A DNA stretch of 64,000 nucleotides, taken from the NCBI GenBank assembly GCA_019638395.1, contig JAHBTX010000002.1:186001-250000 (forward strand). Reading direction: 5' to 3'. Each line of letters opens with the position of its first letter. Position 1 is the stretch's first letter. This DNA comes from Cyclobacteriaceae bacterium (GTDB lineage Bacteria; Bacteroidota; Bacteroidia; Cytophagales; Cyclobacteriaceae). Below the pieces are notes generated by a model, which had not been told where the DNA came from, did no database searches, and saw nothing but the letters and a program-made list of their open reading frames with translations. Below, piece by piece: positions 16,894-26,848 of the stretch. Made by a program: the position numbers and the translations under genes.

Positions 16894-18405
16894 TTAAACT
16901 CCCAAAATCAATCTTCCTGGATCTTCCAACAACTCCTTCACTCTTACCAAAAAGCTCACCGACTCGCGACCATCTACAATGCGATGGTCGTACGAAAGTG
17001 CCAGATACATGATCGGCCTAATCACCACTTGTCCATCTTTTACAACCGGCCGCTCCACAATATTATGCATACCCAAAATTGCCGATTGTGGCGGGTTAAG
17101 TATTGGCGTTGAAAGCATAGAACCAAATACTCCACCGTTGGTAATCGAAAATGTTCCACCTTGCATTTCATCTATTGAAAGTTTTCCATCACGACCTTTT
17201 GTTGCCAGGCGCACTACTTCGGCTTCAATCTGATCGAACGAAAGTGATTCGGCATTGCGGATAACCGGTACAACCAAACCACGGGGCGTTGAAACGGCAA
17301 TTGACACATCGCAATATTCATGATAGATAACTTCATCGCCATTAATCTGCGCATTTACGGCTGGCCACTCCTTTAGTGCAATGCAAACCGCTTTGGTAAA
17401 GAACGACATAAAGCCAAGTCCTACGCCATATTTCTCTTTAAACTTGTCTTTATACTTCGAACGTAAATCCATTACCGGCTTCATATCCACTTCGTTAAAC
17501 GTAGTAAGCATGGCCGTTTCATTCTTTACCGATACCAGGCGCTTAGCGATTGTCTTGCGCAACGAAGTCATTTTTTCATTACGCTTGTTGCGATCTCCAC
17601 CCGATGCAATTGCCGGGGCCGAGGCTGGAGTTTTAGTTTCTGTTTTAGGAGCAGTTGGTTGCGCTTTGGTTGCATCTTCTTTGGTAATTCTTCCACCTAC
17701 ACCAGTGCCGCTAACCTGCGAAGTAGAAATTCCTTTCTCTTCCAAAATTTTTGCTGCCGCAGGTGAAGGATGTCCGGAAGCATAGGTTTTATCTCCACTA
17801 CCAGATGTTGAGGCTGGCGTAGTTGCTGCCGTTGAAGTTGTTGAAACTCCCTCCATGATTTCAATTTTGCAGATCAATCCACCAATAGGCAAAGTAGTTT
17901 TCTCTTTAGCCACAATTCTTAAAATACCATTAGCCTCGGCTGGTAATTCAAACGTTGCCTTGTCGGATTCAACTTCAGCAATCACTTCATCCAACTTTAC
18001 AAAATCACCATCCTGCTTTAACCAGGTTGAAATGGTTACTTCGGTGATTGATTCGCCTACAGCAGGCACTTTCATTTCTTTAACACCACCTGTTGCTTTT
18101 GGTGCAGCTATTTCAGTGGTTTTGGTTTCAGTTGCTTTAGTTTCTGTTTTTGGCGAAGGTGAAGTTGCCGCACCGCCATCTGCTATCTCACAGATTACGG
18201 TACCAATCGGAACAACTTCACCTTTGGCTTTCGATATTTTTAGAACGCCTGCCTGTGGAGCGGTTAATTCAAAAGTAGCCTTATCCGATTCGAGTTCGGC
18301 AATTACTTCATCCATCTTCACTACATCGCCATCTTTCTTAAGCCAGTTGGCAATGGTAACTTCAGTTATCGATTCGCCAACGGTTGGTACTTTAACTTGT
18401 GCCAT
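16894..18405 (-). CDS. sucB: 2-oxoglutarate dehydrogenase E2, dihydrolipoyl succinyltransferase
   Basis: Core enzyme of the 2-oxoglutarate dehydrogenase complex, making succinyl-CoA. The 503-residue protein has two lipoyl domains, each with ESDKATFEL (lipoyl lysines about K42 and K149), Ala/Thr/Pro-rich linkers, a peripheral-subunit-binding domain (about 205-245, [14 protein letters not shown]), and the acyltransferase domain ending in SYDHRIVDG (His474, Asp478). Two lipoyl domains is more than the single one of classical SucB. It is assigned to the succinyl rather than the acetyl enzyme because it directly follows sucA. Confidence 0.93.
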   Translation of the reverse strand: MAQVKVPTVGESITEVTIANWLKKDGDVVKMDEVIAELESDKATFELTAPQAGVLKISKAKGEVVPIGTVICEIADGGAATSPSPKTETKATETKTTEIAAPKATGGVKEMKVPAVGESITEVTISTWLKQDGDFVKLDEVIAEVESDKATFELPAEANGILRIVAKEKTTLPIGGLICKIEIMEGVSTTSTAATTPASTSGSGDKTYASGHPSPAAAKILEEKGISTSQVSGTGVGGRITKEDATKAQPTAPKTETKTPASAPAIASGGDRNKRNEKMTSLRKTIAKRLVSVKNETAMLTTFNEVDMKPVMDLRSKYKDKFKEKYGVGLGFMSFFTKAVCIALKEWPAVNAQINGDEVIYHEYCDVSIAVSTPRGLVVPVIRNAESLSFDQIEAEVVRLATKGRDGKLSIDEMQGGTFSITNGGVFGSMLSTPILNPPQSAILGMHNIVERPVVKDGQVVIRPIMYLALSYDHRIVDGRESVSFLVRVKELLEDPGRLILGV

Positions 18406-18437
18406 AATTTCTAAGTTGTTAATGCTGTGGTTGAATT

Positions 18438-21155
18438 TTATATTTCAAAGGCCTGGGTTATAATTTTTTCCTGTTCAGCTTTATGAACTTTTGAATAACC
18501 TGTGGCGGGCGATGCACTGGATTTACGGGCAACTACCTTCCACTTTTCCTCTGGCATAAAGCGCTGAATGTACGACCAGTAACCCATATTGTACGGTTCT
18601 TCCTGTACCCAGATCAACTCGGCATCTTTATACTTTTTCAAAATGGTTTGAACCTGGAGTTTTGGAAACGGATACAACTGTTCTAATCTTACAAGTGCTG
18701 TATTTTTAATTTTTTTCTTTTGCTGATAATCAAGCAAATCGTAGTACACTTTACCCGAACAGAATACGATTCGTTTTACTTCTTTCGCTTTTACATTCGC
18801 ATCATCAAACACTTCAGTAAAAGTGCCCTTCGTAAAATCAGTTAAAGGAGAAACTACTCCGGGATGGCGCAATAATGATTTTGGCGAGAAGACTACGCAT
18901 GGCTTACGAAACTCCCACTTAATTTGTCTGCGTAATAAGTGAAAATAATTTGATGCCGAGGTAATATTGGCAACTACCATGTTAAACTCTGACGCTTGTT
19001 GCAGAAAACGTTCCGGACGTGCGCTGGAGTGTTCCGGCCCCTGGCCTTCATAACCATGTGGTAACAATAACACCAATCCGTTTTGTCGCTGCCATTTCGA
19101 TTCGGCCGAGGTGATAAACTGATCAATGATAACTTGTGCACCGTTAACAAAATCTCCAAACTGTGCTTCCCATACCACCAATGCACGCGGGGTAGCCAAC
19201 GCATAACCGTATTCAAAGCCCATTACGCCAAACTCAGAAAGCAGTGAGTTATACATGTGCAGTTTAGCCTGGTCGGTGCTGATATGGTTCAACCCACAGT
19301 ACGATTGGTTTGTATTTGAATCCCAGAAGTAGGCATGCCGATGCGAAAACGTTCCACGCTTTACATCCTGGCCGGACATTCGCACGATGTGTTTCTCGGC
19401 CAGTAACGATCCGAATGCCAGTAATTCAGCCTCGGCCCAGCCCAGCTCTTTTTTATCGAAGAAGGCTTCCTTCCTATCCTTCAATAATTTTTCAATTTGC
19501 TTAATGGGTTTAAACCCATCGGGAATTGTAGTAAGTGCTGCACCCACTTTATCAATAATCGCATTTGAAACCGAGGTATCGGGCGATTGATCGAAATCTT
19601 CCGGTTTGGATTTACGCATCGATTGCCACTCCTCTTCCATTTCCTGCAGTTTGTATGGCAGTGCTTTTTGTTTCACTTCGTTTAATCGATCCTGCAACTG
19701 ATTACGGAACTTCGCATCCATTTCATCAGCCAGTGCAGCATCAACCCCCGACTCCACTAATTTTTTAACATACACTTCGCGCGGATTAGGATGCTTGGCA
19801 ATTATGTTATACAACTTTGGTTGTGTAAATTTTGGCTCATCACTTTCGTTGTGGCCATGCCTGCGGTAACATAACAAATCAATAAAAATATCTTTACCAA
19901 ATTGCTGGCGGTATTCGGCAGCTAATTTTGCACACCATGTTACTGCTTCGGCATCATCGCCATTTACGTGCAGTACGGGCGCATCTACAATCTTTGAAAC
20001 ATCGGTACAATAGATAGCCGTACGGGCATCGTCATAATCGGTAGTAAAGCCCACCTGATTATTAATCACAAAGTGAATAGTTCCTCCCGTAGTGTATCCT
20101 GATAAGCCCGACATTTGCACCACTTCATATACAATGCCCTGCCCGGCTACTGCAGCATCGCCATGTATCAGAATAGCCATACCTTTTTTCAGATCGCCAT
20201 TGTACTCATCATCAATCTGCCCGCGTGTATAACCCACCACCAGCGGATCAACCGCCTCCAGGTGCGATGGGTTAGGGGTTAACTTCACATAAATCTTCTT
20301 TCCGGATGGTGTGGTAATATGACTGGCATAACCCAGATGGTATTTCACATCGCCATCGCCCATCGTTAAATCAGGATTCACATTGCCTTCAAACTCAGTA
20401 AAAATTTGTTCGTAGGTTTTACCCAAAATGTTAGATAACACATTTAACCTGCCACGATGCGCCATCCCAATCACCACTTCCTTTACATCCAGCTCTGCCG
20501 CTTTGTTAATAATAGCATCCAAAGCGGGAATAGTATTTTCCCCACCTTCCAATGAAAACCGTTTCTGACCTAAGAATTTTGTGTGCAAAAAGTTTTCAAA
20601 AACAACAGCCTCATTCAATTTAGAAAGTATCCGCTTTTTCTCGTCCAGGTTTGGATTGTAAGCATAGTACTCCTTCTCTATTTTATTATAAAACCAGGCA
20701 CGAATATCATCATTGCGTATAAAGTTATACTCGAACCCGATGGGGCCCAGATAAAGTGATTTTAATTTTTCAATAATCTTACGCAGTGGCGATTTTGGCA
20801 TTCCTATTTCAGCTGCCACATCAAACTCCGTGTCCAGGTCGGCATCTGTTAGGCCCACACTTTTATGATCCAGATTCACATTATGATCTCTTCGTTCCCG
20901 CACCGGATTGGTTTTTGATTTGAGGTGCCCGAACGAACGGTATTGAAAAATAAGATTCCGAACCTGAGTCTCTTTTATTGAGATAGGATCGCCCGTGCTG
21001 GTTAGACCATTAACACCTTGTGCCTGCGAAAAGTCGAAACCTTCAAAGAACTTTTGCCACGTGGCATCAACGGAAGCTGGGTTGTTTTTATAATTTTGAT
21101 AAAGTTGGTCGATATAACCAACATCGGCATTTGAGATATACGAATACTTATCCAT
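18438..21155 (-). CDS. sucA: 2-oxoglutarate dehydrogenase E1
   Basis: Thiamin-diphosphate enzyme that decarboxylates 2-oxoglutarate and passes the succinyl group to SucB. The 905-residue protein has the N-terminal E1 docking helix ([20 protein letters not shown]), the substrate/TPP region with [11 protein letters not shown] and [14 protein letters not shown], and the C-terminal transketolase-like domain ([40 protein letters not shown]). The length is normal for the family. It heads the minus-strand sucA-sucB-lpd operon; a TACATTTG on the minus strand at 21175-21182 is a possible -7 element. Confidence 0.97.
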   Translation of the reverse strand: MDKYSYISNADVGYIDQLYQNYKNNPASVDATWQKFFEGFDFSQAQGVNGLTSTGDPISIKETQVRNLIFQYRSFGHLKSKTNPVRERRDHNVNLDHKSVGLTDADLDTEFDVAAEIGMPKSPLRKIIEKLKSLYLGPIGFEYNFIRNDDIRAWFYNKIEKEYYAYNPNLDEKKRILSKLNEAVVFENFLHTKFLGQKRFSLEGGENTIPALDAIINKAAELDVKEVVIGMAHRGRLNVLSNILGKTYEQIFTEFEGNVNPDLTMGDGDVKYHLGYASHITTPSGKKIYVKLTPNPSHLEAVDPLVVGYTRGQIDDEYNGDLKKGMAILIHGDAAVAGQGIVYEVVQMSGLSGYTTGGTIHFVINNQVGFTTDYDDARTAIYCTDVSKIVDAPVLHVNGDDAEAVTWCAKLAAEYRQQFGKDIFIDLLCYRRHGHNESDEPKFTQPKLYNIIAKHPNPREVYVKKLVESGVDAALADEMDAKFRNQLQDRLNEVKQKALPYKLQEMEEEWQSMRKSKPEDFDQSPDTSVSNAIIDKVGAALTTIPDGFKPIKQIEKLLKDRKEAFFDKKELGWAEAELLAFGSLLAEKHIVRMSGQDVKRGTFSHRHAYFWDSNTNQSYCGLNHISTDQAKLHMYNSLLSEFGVMGFEYGYALATPRALVVWEAQFGDFVNGAQVIIDQFITSAESKWQRQNGLVLLLPHGYEGQGPEHSSARPERFLQQASEFNMVVANITSASNYFHLLRRQIKWEFRKPCVVFSPKSLLRHPGVVSPLTDFTKGTFTEVFDDANVKAKEVKRIVFCSGKVYYDLLDYQQKKKIKNTALVRLEQLYPFPKLQVQTILKKYKDAELIWVQEEPYNMGYWSYIQRFMPEEKWKVVARKSSASPATGYSKVHKAEQEKIITQAFEI

Positions 21156-21271
21156 GGTTTTTGTGAAAAGGAATCAAATGTAAAAACCTCGGTTTGAATT
21201 AAAAAATTGAATAATCGCTTATTCAAATATTAAAGGAAATCAAACAATTAGGTTTTCCTTGAGTATGCCGG

Positions 21272-21307
21272 TTGGTAAACTGCCAAAAACATCTACCTTT
21301 GCAGTCC
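21272..21307 (+). promoter_or_regulatory. Promoter for rpsP with CAGTCC initiation region
   Basis: TTG at 21272-21274, a 19-base spacer, TACCTTTG at 21294-21301, then CAGTCC. The same TAnnTTTGCAGTCC string occurs in front of rplS and rplU. Confidence 0.75.
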
Positions 21308-21349
21308 TTTAAAAAACGGACGAGTTCCAACATTTAAAAAACTAAGAAA

Positions 21350-21865
21350 ATGGCAGTAAAAATCAGATTAGCGCGCAGAGGCCGCAAAAAACTCTCTCTT
21401 TATGATGTGGTCGTAGCAGACTCGCGCTCGCCACGTGATGGCAAATTCATTGAAAAAATCGGTACTTATAACCCTTTAACCGTGCCAGCATCAATCATAC
21501 TGGATGACAATAAAGCATTTGACTGGTTGATGAAAGGTGCCCAACCTTCTGATACTGTGCGTGCAATGCTCTCATACCGGGGTGTAATGTTGCGCAGGCA
21601 CTTACAACTTGGCGTTGCAAAAGGCGCGATTACTCAGGAACAAGCCGATACAAAACTGGCCGAGTGGGTAAAAGCAAAGCAAGACAAAATTCAATCTAAG
21701 ATTGAAGGCGTTGCAAAAGCTAAGCAAACTGCAGCTAAAGCCCGTAAAGAAGCTGAATCTAAAGTTAAAGAAGCCCGTGCCGAAGCTATTCGTAAGAAGG
21801 CAGAGGTTGCAGCAACTCCGGCTGAACCTGCAGCGGAGGAAACTCCGGCTGAACCACAGGCATAA
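21350..21865 (+). CDS. rpsP: 30S ribosomal protein S16 with long charged tail
   Basis: Small-subunit ribosomal protein. Residues 1-85 are canonical S16 ([49 protein letters not shown]). The protein is 171 residues, about twice the usual bacterial length; the extra C-terminal 85 residues are rich in Lys, Ala and Glu with heptad-like helical runs, ending in an acidic [12 protein letters not shown] stretch. Such tails are seen in Bacteroidota S16. It is followed by a strong terminator, which partly separates it from rimM and trmD. Confidence 0.96.
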   Translation: MAVKIRLARRGRKKLSLYDVVVADSRSPRDGKFIEKIGTYNPLTVPASIILDDNKAFDWLMKGAQPSDTVRAMLSYRGVMLRRHLQLGVAKGAITQEQADTKLAEWVKAKQDKIQSKIEGVAKAKQTAAKARKEAESKVKEARAEAIRKKAEVAATPAEPAAEETPAEPQA

Positions 21866-21885
21866 TTTTAAAGCTCTTGATTTAC

Positions 21886-21914
21886 AAATGCCTCCGCTAA
21901 ACGGAGGCATTTTA
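21886..21914 (+). terminator. Terminator between rpsP and rimM
   Basis: AATGCCTCCG / CGGAGGCATT, a ten-base stem with loop CTAAA and a following T run. It lies 15 bases before the rimM ATG and may reduce rimM-trmD expression relative to rpsP. Confidence 0.8.
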
Positions 21915-21928
21915 CTTTTATACCCATT

Positions 21929-22438
21929 ATGGACAAAGCGTTATGTTATAAAGTTGGTTATGTGGCCAAAACCCACGGCCTGAAGGGCGAGGTAACATTG
22001 GTGATAACGGAAGCAATTAATCTGGAAGAAATCCAATCAGTATTTATTGAGATTGGCAACAACCTGGTGCCTTATTTTATTGAACGCTTTTCCGACAGGC
22101 AGGACAAAGTATTTGTAAAGTTTGAAGAAGTGAATACCCCTGAGCAGGCATCGCTTTTAAAAGGAGCAAGCATTTTCCTTAATAAATCTGAACGACCCAA
22201 ACTGGCACGGGGCGAATTTTACGATGATGAAATAAAAGGATTTACAGTTGAAGAAAAGTCTGCCGGGGTTTTAGGAACAGTAACGGAAGTTATTCAAGCC
22301 GGGGCAAGCAAGCTTATTCAGGTAGGTAGGGATGGAAAAGAAATCCTCATCCCGGTAAACGGGCCGTTTATTACTTCCATCAACAAATCCAAAAAGAAGA
22401 TTACCGTTGATTTACCCGAAGGGTTTCTGGAGATTTAA
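21929..22438 (+). CDS. rimM: Ribosome maturation factor RimM
   Basis: Assists maturation of the 30S head, binding S19 and acting before S16-dependent folding is complete. The 169-residue protein starts with the typical VGYVAKTHGLKGEVTL block (barrel domain), then the PRC-barrel half with DDEIKGFTV..., GTVTEV and the closing EILIPVNGPFI...ITVDLPEGFLEI. Gene order rpsP-rimM-trmD-rplS matches the classical bacterial operon. Confidence 0.96.
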   Translation: MDKALCYKVGYVAKTHGLKGEVTLVITEAINLEEIQSVFIEIGNNLVPYFIERFSDRQDKVFVKFEEVNTPEQASLLKGASIFLNKSERPKLARGEFYDDEIKGFTVEEKSAGVLGTVTEVIQAGASKLIQVGRDGKEILIPVNGPFITSINKSKKKITVDLPEGFLEI

Positions 22439-22450
22439 GTATTTTACGCT

Positions 22451-23131
22451 ATGCGCATCGACATTATTACCTGCTTGCCGCGATTATTAGAAAGCCCATT
22501 CTCCGATTCGATTTTAAATAGAGCTCAGCAAAAAGGTTTGGTAGCGGTTGCTATACACGACTTGCGCGAATACACCACTAACAAACACCGCACTACCGAT
22601 GATTATGCTTTCGGTGGCGGAGCCGGCATGGTTATGATGATTGAACCTATTGACAATTGCATTACAAAGCTTAAATCTGAACGCCCCTACGATGATATCA
22701 TTTACATGAGCCCGGATGGTGAACTGTTAACGCAACCCCTGGCCAACGAATTAAGTCTTAAAAAAAATCTGATTCTGCTTTGTGGCCATTATAAAGGTGT
22801 GGATGAGCGTGTGCGCGAACATTTAATCACCCGTGAAATCAGCATAGGCAATTATGTACTCTCTGGTGGGGAGTTGGCGGCCGCAGTGGTGGCCGATTCG
22901 GTAATCCGGCTTTTACCGGGCGTATTGAATGATGAGACCTCCGCTCTGAGCGATTCCTTTCAGGATGGCCTGGTAGCACCACCGGTTTACACCCGGCCAG
23001 CTGAATACAAGGGTTGGAAGGTTCCCGATGTTTTGCTTTCGGGCCACGAAGCCAAAATAAGCCAGTGGAAATATGAAAAATCGCTGGAAAGGACTAAAGC
23101 CAGACGGCCCGGTCTGTTGGATGGCAACTAA
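22451..23131 (+). CDS. trmD: tRNA (guanine(37)-N1)-methyltransferase
   Basis: Adds m1G37 to tRNAs, preventing +1 frameshifts. The 226-residue SPOUT enzyme shows [10 protein letters not shown], the [10 protein letters not shown] glycine loop, [12 protein letters not shown] and [15 protein letters not shown] of the trefoil-knot SAM site, and the C-terminal [21 protein letters not shown]. It starts 12 bases after rimM. Confidence 0.97.
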   Translation: MRIDIITCLPRLLESPFSDSILNRAQQKGLVAVAIHDLREYTTNKHRTTDDYAFGGGAGMVMMIEPIDNCITKLKSERPYDDIIYMSPDGELLTQPLANELSLKKNLILLCGHYKGVDERVREHLITREISIGNYVLSGGELAAAVVADSVIRLLPGVLNDETSALSDSFQDGLVAPPVYTRPAEYKGWKVPDVLLSGHEAKISQWKYEKSLERTKARRPGLLDGN

Positions 23132-23171
23132 AAAATATCTTAAGCCTTCTGCGTATTCCGGGCAATTCGTC

Positions 23172-23185
23172 TATATTTGCAGTCC
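23172..23185 (+). promoter_or_regulatory. Promoter -7 element of rplS
   Basis: TATATTTG followed by CAGTCC, identical in plan to the rpsP and rplU promoters. No convincing -33 TTG is seen. It gives rplS its own transcript apart from trmD and supports the ATG at 23207. Confidence 0.6.
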
Positions 23186-23206
23186 ATTTTAAAAAGACCG
23201 ATCGTC

Positions 23207-23575
23207 ATGGCCGATTTAATAAAAGAAGTAGAAGCAGAATTAGCAGCAAAGCGCACTAATATCCCTGATTTTAAGCCTGGTGACACATTAAACGTACACG
23301 TAAAAATCAGCGAGGGAAATAAAGAACGTATCCAGCAATTTCAAGGAGTAGTTCTTTACAGAAGAGGAAAAGGCACCAATGGCGAAAGTTTCTCTATCCG
23401 CAAAGTTTCTAATGGTGTGGGTGTTGAGCGCATTTTCCCGCTCCTTAGCCCCAGCATCGACAAAATTGAATTTATTAAGGCTGGTAAAGTACGCAGAGCT
23501 AAATTGTATTATTTGAAAGGTCGTCAAGGTAAGTCGGCCCGGATTAAAGAAAAACTGGCTAGCAGAGTGGCATAA
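23207..23575 (+). CDS. rplS: 50S ribosomal protein L19
   Basis: Large-subunit protein at the subunit interface. The ATG at 23207 ([12 protein letters not shown]) is used; the frame opens at 23177 but that lies inside the promoter. The 122-residue protein has [45 protein letters not shown] and the C-terminal [21 protein letters not shown]. Last of the S16-L19 cluster. Confidence 0.97.
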   Translation: MADLIKEVEAELAAKRTNIPDFKPGDTLNVHVKISEGNKERIQQFQGVVLYRRGKGTNGESFSIRKVSNGVGVERIFPLLSPSIDKIEFIKAGKVRRAKLYYLKGRQGKSARIKEKLASRVA

Positions 23576-23597
23576 ACCTCTTATCCAGGTTCTGAAT

Positions 23598-23635
23598 AAA
23601 AAAGCCCATTCCATCATCTGGAGTGGTTTTTTCAT
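23598..23635 (+). terminator. Terminator after rplS
   Basis: An A-rich run, then CCATTCC / GGAGTGG (one wobble pair), then TTTTTT. It ends the ribosomal cluster ahead of the fbaB promoter. Confidence 0.65.
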
Positions 23636-23659
23636 TCCTGCCCTATAACCTACATCGCA

Positions 23660-23690
23660 TTGCACAAACGGGGCTATAAACCTATATTTG
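23660..23690 (+). promoter_or_regulatory. Promoter for fbaB
   Basis: TTG at 23660-23662, a 20-base spacer and TATATTTG at 23683-23690, 21 bases before the ATG at 23712. Confidence 0.65.
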
Positions 23691-23711
23691 CCGCTCACCT
23701 CAAATCAAATT

Positions 23712-24785
23712 ATGGCAAACCTGAACATCAGTGCATTATTAGGTAAAGACGCTGACTCTTTACTGACCCACAAAAGTAAAACCATCGATAAAAATCAGAT
23801 TCACCTGCCTGGACCTGATTTCGTTGATAGAATTTTTGCACAATCCAGTCGCAACACACAAACCCTTCGCAGCCTGCAAACCTTGTTTGGTACAGGGCGT
23901 TTGGCTAACACGGGGTATCTTTCTATTCTTCCGATTGATCAGGGTATTGAACATAGTGCGGGGGCATCGTTTGCCAAAAATCCTATTTACTTCGACCCGG
24001 AGAATATTGTAAAGCTTGCCATTGAAGGTGGTTGCAATGCAGTGGCTACTACTTATGGCGGTCTCGCATTAATGTCGCGCAAGTATGCGCACAAGATTCC
24101 ATTTATTGTAAAAATCAACCACAACGAATTGCTTACCTATCCAAACAAGGCCGATCAGATTATGTTTGGCTCTGTTGAAGATGCCTGGAACCTGGGCGCA
24201 GTAGCCGTTGGAGCTACTATTTATTTCGGATCGGATAATGCCACCCGTCAAATACAAGAAGTTGCTCAAGCTTTTGAAAGGGCACACGAGTTGGGTATGT
24301 CAACAATCTTATGGTGTTATACGCGCAACAATGCTTTCAAAAAAGACGGTGTTGATTATCATGTATCGGCCGACTTAACAGGACAGGCCAATCATTTAGG
24401 TGTAACTATTCAGGCCGATATTATCAAACAAAAACTTGCTGAAACCAATGGTGGTTATAAAATGCTGAACACCGGTGGCAGCAGCTATGGTAAACTTGAT
24501 GAAAGAATTTATACTGAGTTAACTTCCGATCATCCGATTGATTTATGCCGATATCAGGTAGCGAATTGTTACATGGGCCGTGCCGGACTGATTAACTCCG
24601 GTGGCGATTCAAAAGGCTCGAGCGATATGGCCGATGCAGTACGCACCGCTGTTATTAATAAGCGCGCTGGGGGTATGGGTTTAATTTCTGGACGGAAAGC
24701 TTTCCAGCGCCCGTTGAAGGAAGGTGTTGAGATTTTGAATGCGATACAAGACGTATATCTGGATAGTAAGATTGATATAGCTTAA
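23712..24785 (+). CDS. fbaB: Class I fructose-bisphosphate aldolase, DhnA/FbaB type
   Basis: Schiff-base aldolase interconverting fructose-1,6-bisphosphate with glyceraldehyde-3-phosphate and dihydroxyacetone phosphate. The ATG at 23712 ([11 protein letters not shown]) is preferred to a non-ATG opening at 23688. The 357-residue protein has the family block [29 protein letters not shown], and ADIIKQK, whose lysine (K239) is placed where the FbaB Schiff-base lysine lies. The glycine-rich [10 protein letters not shown] and [12 protein letters not shown] form the phosphate site. Monocistronic, with its own promoter and terminator. Confidence 0.93.
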   Translation: MANLNISALLGKDADSLLTHKSKTIDKNQIHLPGPDFVDRIFAQSSRNTQTLRSLQTLFGTGRLANTGYLSILPIDQGIEHSAGASFAKNPIYFDPENIVKLAIEGGCNAVATTYGGLALMSRKYAHKIPFIVKINHNELLTYPNKADQIMFGSVEDAWNLGAVAVGATIYFGSDNATRQIQEVAQAFERAHELGMSTILWCYTRNNAFKKDGVDYHVSADLTGQANHLGVTIQADIIKQKLAETNGGYKMLNTGGSSYGKLDERIYTELTSDHPIDLCRYQVANCYMGRAGLINSGGDSKGSSDMADAVRTAVINKRAGGMGLISGRKAFQRPLKEGVEILNAIQDVYLDSKIDIA

Positions 24786-24798
24786 GAATTGGCGAATT

Positions 24799-24834
24799 AA
24801 AAATGCCGATGATTTTCATCGGCATTTGCTTTTA
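24799..24834 (+). terminator. Terminator after fbaB
   Basis: AAATGCCGATGA / TCATCGGCATTT, a perfect 12-base stem with a TTT loop followed by GCTTTTAA. Confidence 0.85.
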
Positions 24835-24858
24835 ATACAAAATAAAATTTAGATACTG

Positions 24859-25698
24859 ATGCCGTGGTTCAAACGTACCGATAAAGGAATTCTCACCCCT
24901 ACTGAAAGTAAACGAGAAGTACCCGATGGTTTATGGTTTAAATCGCCAGGTGGAAAAATTGTACATACACGCGAGTTAAAAAACAACGCGTATGTAGTAC
25001 CTGAAGAAGAGTACCATGTAAAAATTGGCTCACAAGAGTATTTCGAAATACTGTTTGATAACAATGAATTTACAGAGTTAGATGCCAACATGGAATCTGC
25101 CGACCCGTTGAAATTTACCGATACAAAGGCTTACCCTAAACGAATTAAAGAGTCGCAGGCGAAATCGAACTTGAAAGATGCTGTACGAACTGCTTACGGC
25201 AGTATGAATGGCCTTGAGATTACCATCGCCTGTATGGATTTCAGTTTCATTGGCGGCTCGATGGGCTCGGTAGTGGGCGAAAAAATTGCCCGTGCGATGG
25301 ATCACAGCCTGAAAACCAAGAAGCCATTTTTAATGATCTCACGCTCTGGTGGGGCTCGCATGATGGAAGCCGGACTTTCATTAATGCAGATGGCAAAAAC
25401 AGCTGCTAAAATTGCATTACTCGATCAGGCTAAGATTCCATACATCTCATTATTAACCGATCCAACCACTGGCGGTGTTACGGCATCATACGCCATGCTG
25501 GGCGATTTTAACATTGCTGAACCAAATTCATTAATTGGTTTCGCTGGCCCACGTGTAATCAGAGAAACAATTGGTAAAGATTTACCGAAAGGCTTTCAAA
25601 GTGCCGAGTTTGTGCTTGATCACGGCTTTCTTGATTTTATTGTGGACAGGAGAAATCTGAAGAGCAGGTTAAGTTTGTTGTTGAAGATGGTGGGTTGA
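24859..25698 (+). CDS. accD: Acetyl-CoA carboxylase carboxyltransferase subunit beta, no zinc ribbon cysteines
   Basis: Beta half of the carboxyltransferase that makes malonyl-CoA for fatty-acid synthesis. The 279-residue protein has the crotonase-fold core [43 protein letters not shown] split over one motif, [19 protein letters not shown] and IGFAGPRVI. The N-terminal part corresponding to the four-cysteine zinc ribbon (residues about 25-53, [12 protein letters not shown]...YVVPEEEYH) contains no cysteine at all. Otherwise length and order are normal. accA is not in the window. Confidence 0.93.
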   Translation: MPWFKRTDKGILTPTESKREVPDGLWFKSPGGKIVHTRELKNNAYVVPEEEYHVKIGSQEYFEILFDNNEFTELDANMESADPLKFTDTKAYPKRIKESQAKSNLKDAVRTAYGSMNGLEITIACMDFSFIGGSMGSVVGEKIARAMDHSLKTKKPFLMISRSGGARMMEAGLSLMQMAKTAAKIALLDQAKIPYISLLTDPTTGGVTASYAMLGDFNIAEPNSLIGFAGPRVIRETIGKDLPKGFQSAEFVLDHGFLDFIVDRRNLKSRLSLLLKMVG

Positions 25699-25740
25699 TT
25701 CTTAGCTTTTGATCGCAAAAACCCTGCAGGTAATCAGTTA

Positions 25741-25777
25741 AAAAAAATGGGGATCATAAAATCCCCATTTTTATTTT
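25741..25777. terminator. Bidirectional terminator between accD and the SusCD operon B
   Basis: AAAATGGGGAT / ATCCCCATTTTT, loop CATAAA, with A and T runs on both sides, so it can serve accD (plus) and the convergent lipoprotein gene (minus). Confidence 0.85.
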
Positions 25778-25795
25778 GAGCTGCTACTATACTAA

Positions 25796-26830
25796 TTAAT
25801 TACAAGAACCACTTGGGGTTGTTGTTAATGTATTAGGCCAGGTTTTAGCATCTGTTCTGGTAATTACTGTGCGCCCGGCATCGCCATAATTATTGGACCA
25901 ATCTATGGTAAGGGCGGTTGGCGTTACGCTAAGTACTGTAAGCGTGTAAACTCCATAAGCTGCTCCATACTGATCAGTACCCTTGTAGGAAAGAAAACCA
26001 CAGGCATCACTTAAAGTTAGTGTGCCCAATGCCGGATCATCGCCATATACAAAGTCGAACACACCAAAAGAGAAATCGGTAAACCGATAACTTCCTGCCG
26101 ATGCTACAGAAAGTGTACCGGTTCCATTAATTGTTCCGGCTACGGGGCTACCTGCTTCTTTAATGTTGGTGGTTACATAACTGTAGGTTCCACCCAGATC
26201 GGAAGGGCAATTAATAGCCCAACCAAAGTTACAGTTAGAACCTGGGAATTCTGTACAGACACTGGGCGACCACGAATCAAATTTTCTTCCATCAACCGTA
26301 TAAACCACCCAACGTAGTGTAAACGAATCGCCAGGAATAAATGGTACGCTAACGGTTCGTGTTGGTTTCAGGCTGTTGTTAAATACCGATACGGAAGTTC
26401 CGCAATAATTGTAGGTATTATCCTTGTAAAGATTATAAACTTCAGCCGGTGTAACAGAAACTGAAACATCAGCCCTATTACCTGGAACAGCTGAGCCTTC
26501 AATTGTTTTAATAAGTTTACCTTCTGTACCACCATGTCTCACCAGCTTGGAGTTTCCATCCGGATCAACATAAGTTTCATTAAACAGAATAAAAAACTCA
26601 ATCTTGTTAACAGTATTGGCCCCATCAATAGATATCCACTTGAAGTTAACTTCAACCGGTGTTGTTCCATTTCCGTTTACAAAGCCCGATGATGATCCTG
26701 TTTTAAGGGTGGCATAAGTATTTACACCCGTCTCCCACTCGGGTACGATTTGTAGCGAATCATCTTTACAGGATATTAAAGCTGTAAACATTAAGATAGT
26801 TACAGCAAAAAATCTATTAAATATTTTCAT
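25796..26830 (-). CDS. Lipoprotein of SusCD operon B (SusE position)
   Basis: A 344-residue secreted lipoprotein: MKIFNRFFAVTILMFTALISC gives a clear signal with Cys21. An ATG four codons upstream (26842) is also possible. Its function is not recognised. It is the third gene after SusC and SusD, the place of SusE/SusF-like surface glycan-binding lipoproteins. The motif order (VNKIEFFILFNE...GKLIKTIEG...FTLRWVVYTVDGRKF...GGTYSY) parallels the lipoprotein at 32114 (LDRVEFYATHRN...FRVKIYDKQGRGF...GTYRMS), so the two are paralogues. A C-terminal beta-rich domain contains paired cysteines. Confidence 0.75.
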   Translation of the reverse strand: MKIFNRFFAVTILMFTALISCKDDSLQIVPEWETGVNTYATLKTGSSSGFVNGNGTTPVEVNFKWISIDGANTVNKIEFFILFNETYVDPDGNSKLVRHGGTEGKLIKTIEGSAVPGNRADVSVSVTPAEVYNLYKDNTYNYCGTSVSVFNNSLKPTRTVSVPFIPGDSFTLRWVVYTVDGRKFDSWSPSVCTEFPGSNCNFGWAINCPSDLGGTYSYVTTNIKEAGSPVAGTINGTGTLSVASAGSYRFTDFSFGVFDFVYGDDPALGTLTLSDACGFLSYKGTDQYGAAYGVYTLTVLSVTPTALTIDWSNNYGDAGRTVITRTDAKTWPNTLTTTPSGSCN

Positions 26831-26848
26831 ATTCCTTAACATAATTAG

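Noticed and set aside
17855-18463. A 202-residue open frame opposite sucB
   Set aside because: Low-complexity S/T/V/A translation arising from the repeated lipoyl-domain codons of sucB on the other strand; no family motif.
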